Below are positions 1 to 9,000 of a DNA stretch of 64,000 nt, piece after piece (position 1 is the stretch's first letter; every line of letters starts with the position of its first letter). The position numbers and the translations under genes are program-made. The DNA is from Achromobacter spanius (lineage in GTDB: Bacteria; Pseudomonadota; Gammaproteobacteria; Burkholderiales; Burkholderiaceae_B). The stretch covers positions 930,001 to 994,000 of the forward strand of contig NZ_CP121261.1 of NCBI RefSeq assembly GCF_029637605.1, given 5' to 3'. The notes under the pieces were generated by a model, which was given only the letters and a program-made list of their open reading frames with translations, had not been told where the DNA came from and searched no databases.

Positions 1-425
1 TGGCGCTGGCCCGCGCCGCGCTGCGTAACACCACCCCGAACGCGGCGGCCTGGCAGGCGATGCAGGACGAAGAACAGGCGCGCCGCCAGCAAGGTACGCC
101 CGACCTGGCGCCGGTAGGCGAGGTGGCCGATAGCGGTCTGCCCGCCGCGAACGCCACGCTGCAAGCCCAACTGGACGAAGTGCTGCATCAGGCCAGCTAT
201 GCGGAAGAGGGTTTCAAGCTGCGCTACGACCTGGACCCCTTCGCGTCGTTCGACCCAGAGACGGTGCTGGAAGAGTTGGACGCCGACATTGAAGACATCC
301 AGGAATACATCGGCGAACTCGAGCACGAAGTGATGCAGTTTGCCGATGAGGGATCGCTCAAGTCCTGGCTCAAGGCGATGCGCCGCGAAGTCGCGGCGAT
401 TGAGCGCCGGGAAGGTCGGGACTAA
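1..425 (+). CDS. 3' end of an unrecognised gene (partial)
   Basis: The reading frame is open from base 3 and already coding upstream of the first ATG at position 60, so the gene begins outside the window and about 140 codons are visible. The product is hydrophilic and acidic with a basic tail. It has no membrane segment and contains heptad-like helical stretches (EELDADIEDIQEYIGELEHE). I do not recognise the family. It lies tail to tail with nnrS (convergent), 68 bases apart. The octamer CGGGACTA that carries its stop codon recurs twice just downstream, at 453 and 465. Confidence 0.6.
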   Translation, partial: ALARAALRNTTPNAAAWQAMQDEEQARRQQGTPDLAPVGEVADSGLPAANATLQAQLDEVLHQASYAEEGFKLRYDLDPFASFDPETVLEELDADIEDIQEYIGELEHEVMQFADEGSLKSWLKAMRREVAAIERREGRD

Positions 426-493
426 GCACGGGGCTAAAGCCGGGACCGGAGCCGGGACTACGGGCGGGACTACTACCCGAACCAAGACCCGCA

Positions 494-1777
494 CTAAGAC
501 TCGGTCCGCGCTGCTGCTTCCACGCGGATGACCGGCGCCGCCGTCTTGGCGGCGTCGGCGCGCGGGCGAATCATTAGCGGAAAGAAGCGCCACAGGTACA
601 AGCCCAGCGCCAGCACCCAGGCGAGCGTGGCGGCATGCAGCAAGCCGATGGAGGCGGCGGTCGGCAACAAGGCGGCCAGCCGCAGCAGCGCCGCCAGAGT
701 CATCAGCACAAAACTGGCGACCATGGCGCGGTCGGTCCGCAACGGCCGCCCCAGGTGGCCCAGCGCGGTGCGCGTCACCATGCCCAGGATCAGCACCGAA
801 AAGCCGGCTACCCCGATGACGTGGGAGGGCCAGGCGGGCCGGATCGCGATTCCCATCCAGGGACTGTCCAGCGGATTAGCCAAAGGGCTAGCCAAATACC
901 CCGCACCCACCAGCAGGCCGACGCCCAAGCCGAAATATCCCGCATACAGCACCCACAGCAGCGGCACGCGCCGCACGGCCCAAGGTTTCCACGACACCCA
1001 TTGCACCAGCGCGATCAACCCGGTTGCCGCCAGCGCCGCTGCGGCCAAACTCGGCTGGCCGGCCAGCAAGCAGGCGATCGCGGCCAGGCCGGTTGCCAGT
1101 TGCCAATGGCCGCTGCGCGTGTGCGCGGGAATCTTCAGGCCAACCACGGCGCGCTGCGCGAAAAACGGCAGCACGCGGCGGGCGATCAAGAGCGTCAGCA
1201 CCGCCATGCACAGCAGGCCCGCATTGAAGTAACGCATCAGCGCCACGTAATCGCCTTGAACGGCAGCCCATAAATACAGCGCATGGGTGGCGGCCAGCCC
1301 CAGCAGCAGTACCGGTACGCCCGCATTGCGCCGGTTGCGGCTCAGCCAGACGACGCGCGCCAAGGCGGCGGCGCCCCACACGAAAAAGCCCGTGTCCGCC
1401 AGGCCGGCGATCAAGAACGCGGGTTGGCCCGGCACCAGATACGCCACGCGCGCCACCAGCCAAAGCAGACAAAGCATGGCCAAGGCGTTGCCGCGCAGCG
1501 GATTCTTGCCGGTCCAGTTGGCGCCGGCAGTCAGCAGAAAGCCCACCGCAATGGTGGCCACAAAGCCCCACAGCATTTCGTGCGCATGCCAGAACACGCC
1601 GCCCAACACGCCGGTGATGCGCGCGGGGGCGTGCACCCATAGCCATACGGACGCCAGCGCCCAGAAGCAGCCCGCCAGGTACAGCGGCCTGAATCCCATT
1701 TCAGTGAAGGCGCGCCATTGCGGGCGAGGGCGGCGTGGGGCCGGGGGGGATGGGGCGATGGTTGGCAGTGGAGGCAT
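494..1777 (-). CDS. nnrS: NnrS family haem-copper membrane protein
   Basis: This 427-residue polytopic membrane protein has about 12 hydrophobic segments and the NnrS layout: FRPLYLAGCFWA near the N terminus, then WHAHEMLWGF, a conserved His/Glu segment expected to bind metal or haem, and further on HVIGVAGFSVLILGM. NnrS proteins accompany denitrification and nitric oxide stress genes and protect cells under nitrosative stress. The proline-rich first 20 residues precede the family core, so the true start could be the Met at FTEMGF. A near-consensus NsrR palindrome lies 31 bases upstream of the annotated start, so NO-dependent derepression is the likely control. mobB is divergent. Confidence 0.92.
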   Translation of the reverse strand: MPPLPTIAPSPPAPRRPRPQWRAFTEMGFRPLYLAGCFWALASVWLWVHAPARITGVLGGVFWHAHEMLWGFVATIAVGFLLTAGANWTGKNPLRGNALAMLCLLWLVARVAYLVPGQPAFLIAGLADTGFFVWGAAALARVVWLSRNRRNAGVPVLLLGLAATHALYLWAAVQGDYVALMRYFNAGLLCMAVLTLLIARRVLPFFAQRAVVGLKIPAHTRSGHWQLATGLAAIACLLAGQPSLAAAALAATGLIALVQWVSWKPWAVRRVPLLWVLYAGYFGLGVGLLVGAGYLASPLANPLDSPWMGIAIRPAWPSHVIGVAGFSVLILGMVTRTALGHLGRPLRTDRAMVASFVLMTLAALLRLAALLPTAASIGLLHAATLAWVLALGLYLWRFFPLMIRPRADAAKTAAPVIRVEAAARTES

Positions 1778-1807
1778 GGCGGCGTTGATCGCTCTAATGA
1801 TAACTTT

Positions 1808-1830
1808 AAGATGTATTGAGAATGCATATT
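1808..1830. promoter_or_regulatory. NsrR-like operator upstream of nnrS
   Basis: The 23-bp imperfect palindrome has half-sites AAGATGTATTG and GAATGCATATT around a central A. The published NsrR consensus is AAGATGYATTT-N-AAATRCATCTT; this site agrees at 20 of 23 positions by my count. It lies in the nnrS promoter region, and nnrS is a known member of NsrR regulons in betaproteobacteria. The site is also 206 bp upstream of the divergent mobB. Confidence 0.75.
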
Positions 1831-2035
1831 AAACCTGACCTGGGCGGACGACCAAGCTCCACGCTTGATCCAGCGCAAATGCATGGCAGTCCTGTCCTGG
1901 ATGCCCCCGGAGCCGCCTCCCGAAAGCGGGCAAATGCCCAGAACGCCGAGTCTTTGCTGGCATACTCGCCGCGGTCGGACGCGCGTTTGCCCGATGCGCT
2001 TTTGTCCCAGAATGTCCCTAGCTATCGGAGCATGC

Positions 2036-2533
2036 ATGAGCCTAGTTTTTGGTATCGCCGGCCGGTCTGGCAGCGGCAAGACAAGCCTGATCGAGGCCAT
2101 GCTGCCGCTGCTCGCGGCGCGCGGCCTGCGCGTGAATGTCATCAAGCACAGCCACCACGATTTTCAGATGGAGCCGCCGGGCAAGGACAGCGCGCGCTTT
2201 CGGCTGGCGGGCGCGCAGGAAGTGATGGTGGCCTCGCCATTCCGCTACGCCATCGTGCACGAACTGCGCGGCGCGCCCGAGCCCACGCTGGAAGAACAGG
2301 TGGCACGGCTGTCGCCCGCCGACCTGGTGCTGGTGGAAGGCTTCAAGCATGCGGCGATTGCGCGCATCGAGGTGTACCGCCCGGCGCTGGGCAAGCCGCC
2401 GTTGCACGCGGAAGACGGCGGCTTTCTGGCGGTGGTGACGGATGCGCCGGTGGACACCGCCTTGCCTTGTCTGCCCTTGAATGATCCCGCGCGCGTGGTT
2501 GATTTTCTGTGTGATGCGCTTGGGCTGGCCTGA
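2036..2533 (+). CDS. mobB: Molybdopterin-guanine dinucleotide biosynthesis adaptor MobB
   Basis: The 165-residue P-loop protein has the Walker A motif [10 protein letters not shown] at residues 7-16, followed by [11 protein letters not shown], typical of MobB. MobB is a GTP-binding accessory factor for MobA in conversion of molybdopterin to the guanine dinucleotide form used by DMSO-family molybdoenzymes such as nitrate reductase. The ATG at 2036 is chosen because GGAG lies seven bases upstream and MSLVFGIAG matches the family N terminus; the frame is open further upstream but looks non-coding. It stands alone, divergent from nnrS. Link to nitrate or formate enzymes outside the window is inference. 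Confidence 0.9.
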   Translation: MSLVFGIAGRSGSGKTSLIEAMLPLLAARGLRVNVIKHSHHDFQMEPPGKDSARFRLAGAQEVMVASPFRYAIVHELRGAPEPTLEEQVARLSPADLVLVEGFKHAAIARIEVYRPALGKPPLHAEDGGFLAVVTDAPVDTALPCLPLNDPARVVDFLCDALGLA

Positions 2534-2630
2534 AAAAGCATGCGGCTTGGTAAACACGGCTTTTACTTCTATGCCGAATGACCGTGGCGTCATTTAATAA
2601 TGACGTCGTTGAAATATCAGACTTAAGACG

Positions 2631-2668
2631 AAAACCGATACTAGTACGACAATAAAACCTCGGTTTTT
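2631..2668 (+). terminator. Possible mobB terminator
   Basis: The arms AAAACCGA (2631-2638) and TCGGTTTT (2660-2667) are perfectly complementary around a 21-base loop and end in a run of T. The long loop makes it weaker than a classical terminator. Position about 100 bp after the mobB stop fits transcription end. Confidence 0.4.
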
Positions 2669-2811
2669 ACTTTTCATCTAAATAAGATCTTAAGCGCATC
2701 GCTTGCCGAATCCTTTTCGGTATCGCGTTGCGCCGTGCTGGAATATGTCTGCCGATCGCTTCGCCTTCCGGCCTTCCAGCGTTGCGCCACAACACTCTCC
2801 CGATTATCTCC

Positions 2812-2844
2812 GAGCCCTTGCGCCTGCATGCGCAAGGGCTCTTT
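2812..2844 (+). terminator. Perfect 12-bp hairpin followed by TTT
   Basis: Arms GAGCCCTTGCGC (2812-2823) and GCGCAAGGGCTC (2830-2841) pair perfectly around the loop CTGCAT, followed on the plus strand by TTTC. It could end read-through from mobB, end an unannotated small RNA, or act as an attenuator in the adhesin leader. The T tract is short, so strength is uncertain. Confidence 0.6.
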
Positions 2845-2888
2845 CTGCCATGGGCGCGCAGAGGGCTTCACTGCAATTCAGTTTAGTT

Positions 2889-2904
2889 ATCTGATTAATC
2901 AGAT
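2889..2904. promoter_or_regulatory. 16-bp perfect palindrome upstream of the adhesin
   Basis: ATCTGATTAATCAGAT reads the same on both strands and lies about 180 bp before the adhesin start codon, in the AT-rich stretch. Its size and symmetry fit a dimeric transcription factor operator. The binding protein is unknown; no regulator gene is adjacent. Confidence 0.45.
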
Positions 2905-3083
2905 GATATTCATATTGGGTTTCATGGGATTGCGACAAAACACATTTCGGAATAATCGCATTCACTAGGATTCCTGACAGAAATGTCTGAATTCGATGGG
3001 AAAAAGTCCTCTGATTCTTACTAAATGGAATCAGCGTCGCGTTACTGCTTGCGGGTTGCAAAATTCGTCAATGGAGAGTGGCC

Positions 3084-6000
3084 GTGAATAAAATCTATAA
3101 CCTCGTGTGGAGCCGGATTACCGGTGCGTGGGTAGCTGTGTCTGAATTGACGAAAACCCGCGGAAAATCCAATCGAGGCGCCCGGCAAGCCGCACTGCGC
3201 AGAGCCGGGGGCATTGCGGCACCATTGATGTTTGCCGCGGCATTGGGCGGCACGGCCTGGGCAGGCACCGCCATCCAGGGAATCATCATCAACCCCATCA
3301 CCACCGGCGGTTTGACGCCGGCCTCGGTCGATGCAAACTCCATTGCCATTGGCGGTGGGTTCGGCGCCACGGCCACGAACGTCAGTGTGGCGATTGGCGA
3401 TACCTCGGTTGCCACCGGCACCAACTCTGTCGCGGTGGGACGGCATGCCGTCGTGACCGGCAACAACGCCACGGGCGTGGGGTCGTCGTCAACGGCCAGC
3501 GGCATCGGCGCCACCGCGTTTGGCTCCAATGCCTCGGCAAGCGCCAACAACACGCTGGCGATGGGTGCATCGGCGTCCGCTTCCAACACCAGCGCCACGG
3601 CGGTGGGCCAGGGTGCTTCGGCGTCGGGCAACAGCTCGTCGGCGTTCGGCACGGGCGCGTCGGCACTGGGGGCCAGTTCCGTGGCCCTGGGCCAGAACTC
3701 AACGTCGGCCGGCAACAGCTCTATTGCTTTGGGCCAATTGTCCAGCACGTCCGCCGGCAACGCGGTGTCTATCGGCGTGTCGTCAACAGCGACGGCCACA
3801 GGGGCGGTAGCGGTGGGCTCTTCCGCCGAAGCGCGTGGAATCTCCGCGTTTGCGGGGGGTATCAATGCGCAGGCCCTGAACCAGAACTCGCTGGCCATTG
3901 GGTCCAGTGCCGTTGCCGGCGCCTTGGTGGGAGCACCCATCAACGACACGGCCTTGGGCAATAACGCGCTGGCCAGCGGTGGCAGTTCGCTGGCCGCGGG
4001 TAATGGCGCGCGTGCCACGGCCGCAGGCGCCGTCGGGCTGGGTGGCAACACCACCAGCGGCGCGTCGGCGGCGGCCATCAACGCCGTCGCGATAGGCGGG
4101 CAGTCGTCGGTGACGGCGGCGGCTACGTCTGGCATCGCGGTTGGGCGCGATGCGCGCGCTATCGGTGCGTTCGGCATTGCGGTGGGCGATGGGGCCAGAT
4201 CCAACGCCACCGGTCAGAACGTGGCGATCGGTTCGTCGGGCACCGCTGCCAACGCCGCCACGGCAACGGGCGGCGCCGTGGCCATTGGACGGCAACAAAC
4301 CGCCACGGGGGATGGCGCGGTGGCTATCGGCGACCCCAACATCGCCACCGGCACCGGCGCGGTTGCCGTGGGCGCCGACAACACCGCGACGGCGACGGGC
4401 GCCGTGGCGGTCGGCAATAACAACTCGGCGGTAACACCCGGGTCGGTGGCCGTGGGATCAGGCTCGCAGGCCAGCGGCGGCAACGGGGCGTTTGGGGCGG
4501 GCTTTTCGTCGAATGCAGCCGGCCGTGGCGCCGTCTCCATCGGCAACACCAACCCGGCGACGGGACAGGGCGCGGTCGCCATCGGCGACCTGAACACGGC
4601 ATCCGGGCTGGCGTCCATCGCCATCGGCTCGGGCTCATTGGCGACATCGGGCAGCACCATCGCGTTGGGCTATCAGGCCGCCGCCACGGCGGGACAGGCG
4701 GTCGCCATCGGTTATCAAAGCGTCACCGGCGGCACTAACAGCGTCACGGTGGGCTATCAGAGTGCCGCCGCCGGATCGAACTCGGTGGCGATGGGGGCCA
4801 ACGCCATCGCGTCGGGCACCTCGTCGGTCGCGATCGGCCGGGGGGCCATTGCCGAAGGGCTGGAAGACACCTTCATCGGCGTGGGGGCGGGCACGGGCAC
4901 CACGGGAAGCCGGGGCCAGAACACGGCGATCGGCGCCTACGCCGGAACGCTGGCGACGGGCGAAGGCACGACCGCCATCGGCCAGGATGCAGGCCAGAGC
5001 GTGTCGGGGGACGACAACCTGGCGGCGGGTCGCGGGGCGGGCAGCAACGTCACGGTGGACCGTACCGTGGCGTTGGGATATCTGGCCAATACCAATATCG
5101 CGAACTCGGTGGCGCTGGGCAGCAATACGACGACCACGGCGGCGCTGTCCACTAGCACGGCCGGCATGACGTCGTATGGCAGCGCGACCATCAACGGCAA
5201 CACCTATAACTTCGGCGGCGGCCAGGGCACGCCCACCGGCGTTGTCAGTGTCGGTGACACGGGCTCGGCACGCCGCATCCAGCGCGTGGCCACCGGCTTG
5301 CTCAGTTCGAACAGCACGGACGCGGTCAACGGCTCGCAGCTTTTCGCGGTGGCGCAGCAGGTGGCGGCGATTTCGCCTACCCCGACGAACTACTTCAACG
5401 CCAATTCCACCGTCACGGGGGTGGGCAGCAACACGCGCGCCAACTCCGGGGCCACGGGCACGGACGCCATCGCCATTGGCGGCAGCGCCAGCGCGGCGGG
5501 CCTGAATGCGACGGCGATCGGCCGGGCGGCCGCGGCATCGGGCGGGGGCTCCATCGCCTTGGGTGACGCGGCGCAAACCGCTGGCATCAATGCGGTTGCG
5601 CTGGGGGCGGGCGCCACCGCCGGCGTGCCTGGCGCAGTCGCGCTGGGCGCGGGCTCGGCAGGCGCAACCAACGTGGTGACCAGCGGTGTCGTGTCACCCA
5701 GCTCGGCGGGCCCCATCGCTGGTGTTGCGTTCAACAACACGGCCAACATGGCGACGGGCGCGATATCGGTTGGTACGCCCAGCGCCAAGCGCCAGATCAA
5801 GAACGTGGCTGACGGCTCGGATTCCAATGACGCCGTGACGGTGCGGCAGATGACAGCGGTGGCCAGCGCCGCGAACTCGGGCATGAACAACCTGGGCACC
5901 AGCGTCGCCACCAACCTGGGCGGCGGCGCAACCTACACCGCCGCCTCGGGCACCATTGGCACCCCCACGTACAGCGTGCAGGGCACGTCGTTCACCAACG

Positions 6001-9000
6001 TGGGCACGGCGCTGGGCGGTTTGGATACGGCGGTGACCGACCTGGTGACCGGCAAGATTGGCCCGTTTGTGTCGGACAACAGTGTGACGACAGTGCAGGC
6101 AGTGTCGTCGGGCGCGAGCGCGGCGGCGGGTGGTTTTGGCTCGTCGGCCACGGGGGCGGCGTCGACGGTGCTGGGTAACCAGTCCACCGACAACGCGGTG
6201 GCCAACTCCACGATCGTGGGACAAGGCGCGTCGGTGGTCGCGGGGCTTACGGGGTCCAATGTGGTGTTGGGCCAGGGCTCAAGCGCGGCGCTGGGCGCTC
6301 AGACGGGCTACACCGCATTCGGCCTGTCTGCGCCGCAGAACGCCAACGGGGAAGTCTCGGTGGGATCGGGGGCCATCCGCCGCCAGATCACCAACGTGGC
6401 GGCGGGCAGCGCGCCGACCGATGCCGTGAACGTGGGGCAATTGAGCGGCGCGGCGTCCAACCTGGGCGCCAGCATTGCCACCGGCCTGGGTGGCGGCTCA
6501 ACTTATGACGGCGCCTCGGGCACGATCAGCACGCCATCGTATACCGTTCAAGGCACGGCCTACGACGATGTGGGCGCGGCGCTGAGCAGCGCGGATCAGG
6601 CCATCAGCAATCTGGTGGCAGGCGAGTCGGGCCCGTTCGTCTCGGACAACAGCGTCACCACGACGCAGGCCGTGGCTTCCGGCACGAACGCCAGCGCGGG
6701 CGGCTTTGGGGCGTCGGCCACGGGTGCCGCGTCCACCGTGGTGGGCAATCAGGCCGGGGACAACGGCGTCGCCAACTCGACCGTACTGGGGCAGGGTGCA
6801 TCCATTGCAACAGGGATGTCCGGGTCCAACGTGGCTTTGGGCCAGGGCTCCGAGGCGGCCACGGGGTCGCAGACGGGCTACACGGCATTTGGTTTGACCA
6901 TGCCGCAGAACTCGGGCGGCGAGGTGTCGGTGGGTTCGGCCGCCATCCGGCGCAAGATCACGAACGTGGCGGCCGGCATCGCGCCGACCGATGCCGCGAA
7001 CGTGGGGCAGGTGAGCGGGGCGGCGTCCAACCTGGGCACCACCATGGCCTCCGGCCTGGGCGGCGGGGCCGTTTATGACGGCGCGGCAGGAACGATCAGC
7101 GCGCCCAGCTACACCATTCAAGGCATGGCGTACACGGATGTCGGCGCGGCATTTGGTGGCGCGGACTCCGCTATCAGCGGCCTGTTGGCGGGCGATGCCG
7201 GGCCCTTTGTATCGGATCACAGCGTCACCATGGCGCAAGCAGTGGCGTCCGGCGCCAACGCCAGTGCAGGCGGCTTTGGCGCCATCGCCACGGGTCCGGG
7301 CTCCACGGTGTACGGCAATCAGGCGAACGACAACGGCGTGGCCGGCTCGACCATATTGGGCCAGGGCGCGTTCGTGGACGCCAGCGTGACGGGTTCTAAC
7401 GTGGTCTTGGGGCAGGACTCGTCGGCCGTGGTGGGCGCGCAGGGCGGCTACACCGCCTTCGGCTTGTCGGGCGCGCAGACGTCCATCGGCGAAGTATCGG
7501 TGGGCACCGCCGCCGGGCGGCGCCAGATCACCAACGTGGCGGCCGGCAGCGCGCCTACCGATGCCGTCAACGTGGCGCAACTGACGGGGGTTTCCGCTGC
7601 CGCCACGACAGGCCTGGGGACCCTGGGTTCCAGCATGGCGTCCAATCTGGGAGGCGGATCGACGTACGATCCGGTCGGCCAGACGGTGACGGCGCCAGCC
7701 TACGGTGTGCAAGGGGCGACGTATTCAAACGTCGCCGGAGCGATCAGTGGATTGGACTCGGCGGTCAGCAGCATCAGCAGCGGCGACACCGGCCCGTTCG
7801 TATCGGACAACAGCGTGACGGCGGCACAAGCCGTTGCGTCTGGTGCCAATGCGTCGGCGGGCGGCTTCGGGGCGTCGGCCACGGGCGCGGCGTCGACAGT
7901 TGTTGGCAATCAAGCCACTGACAACGGCGTTGCGGATTCGACGGTGCTTGGCCAAGGCGCAACCATCACGGCGGGCCTCACCGGTTCCAACGTGGCGCTG
8001 GGCCAAGGCTCGGTCGCTGTCGTGGGCGCTGAAACCGGCTACACCGCAATCGGGCTGTCGGCTGCGCAAAATTCCAGCGGCGAAGTGTCGCTGGGATCAA
8101 CGGGCGCCGAACGCAAGATCACGAATCTTGCGGCCGGCAGCGCAGCCACCGATGCGGTCAACGTAGCCCAACTGACGGGTGTCGCTACTGCGGCTACCAC
8201 GGGCCTGAGCTCCCTGGGTTCCAGCGTGGCGTCTAACCTGGGCGGCGGATCGGCGTTTGATCCCACGACTGGCGCGGTCACGGCACCAAGCTACGGTGTG
8301 CAAGGGGCGACGTATTCAAACGTCAGCGGCGCGATCAGCGGATTGGACTCGGCGGTAAGCAGCATCAGCAGCGGCGACACGGGTCCGTTCGTGTCCGATA
8401 GCGGCGTGACGGCGGTACAAGCTGTTGCGTCTGGTGCCAACGCGTCGGCGGGCGGCTTCGGCGCGTCGGCCACGGGTGCGGCGTCGACCGTCGTCGGTAA
8501 CCAGGCATCGGATAACGGCGTTGCGGATTCGACGGTGCTCGGTCAGGGCGCGACGATCACGGCGGGCCTGACAGGTTCCAACGTGGCGTTGGGTCAAGGC
8601 TCGGTGGCGGCAGTCGGTACTGAAAGCGGCTACACCGCAATCGGATTGGCGGCTGCGCAAAATTCCAGCGGCGAAGTGTCGCTGGGGGCGGCGGGCGCCG
8701 AACGCAAGATCACGAATCTTGCCGCCGGCAGCGCGGCGACCGATGCGGTCAATGTTGGGCAACTGACGGGTGTCGCGGCTGCCGCAACAACTGGCCTGAG
8801 CACTTTGGGTTCCAGCGTGGCGTCCAATCTGGGCGGCGGATCGGCGTTTGATCCCACGACTGGCGCGGTCACGGCACCAAGCTACGGTGTGCAAGGGGCG
8901 ACGTATTCAAACGTCAGCGGCGCGATCAACGGATTGGACTCAGCGGTAAGCAGCATCAGCAGCGGCGACACCGGTCCGTTTGTGTCCGATAACGGCGTAA

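Larger units (their letters stand above)
2534..3083. other. 550-bp AT-rich intergenic region before the adhesin
   Basis: No credible gene is visible here; short open frames lack ribosome sites and family resemblance. The stretch is clearly richer in A and T than its surroundings. It holds several inverted repeats: arms CGTCATT/AATGACG around TAAT at 2588-2605, a U-tailed stem at 2631-2668, a perfect 12-bp stem at 2812-2841, and a perfect 16-bp palindrome at 2889-2904. It presumably contains the adhesin promoter and leader. A small RNA ending at the 2812-2844 hairpin is possible but not shown. Confidence 0.5.

Noticed and set aside
1778..1800. FNR/DNR-type half site (ATCAA) before nnrS
   Set aside because: Only one half-site matches TTGAT-N4-ATCAA and it lies too close to the start codon; the NsrR-like palindrome is the better explanation.
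528..1832. Several plus-strand open frames opposite nnrS
   Set aside because: Products are basic, low-complexity and without ribosome sites; nnrS on the minus strand is a clear membrane protein family.
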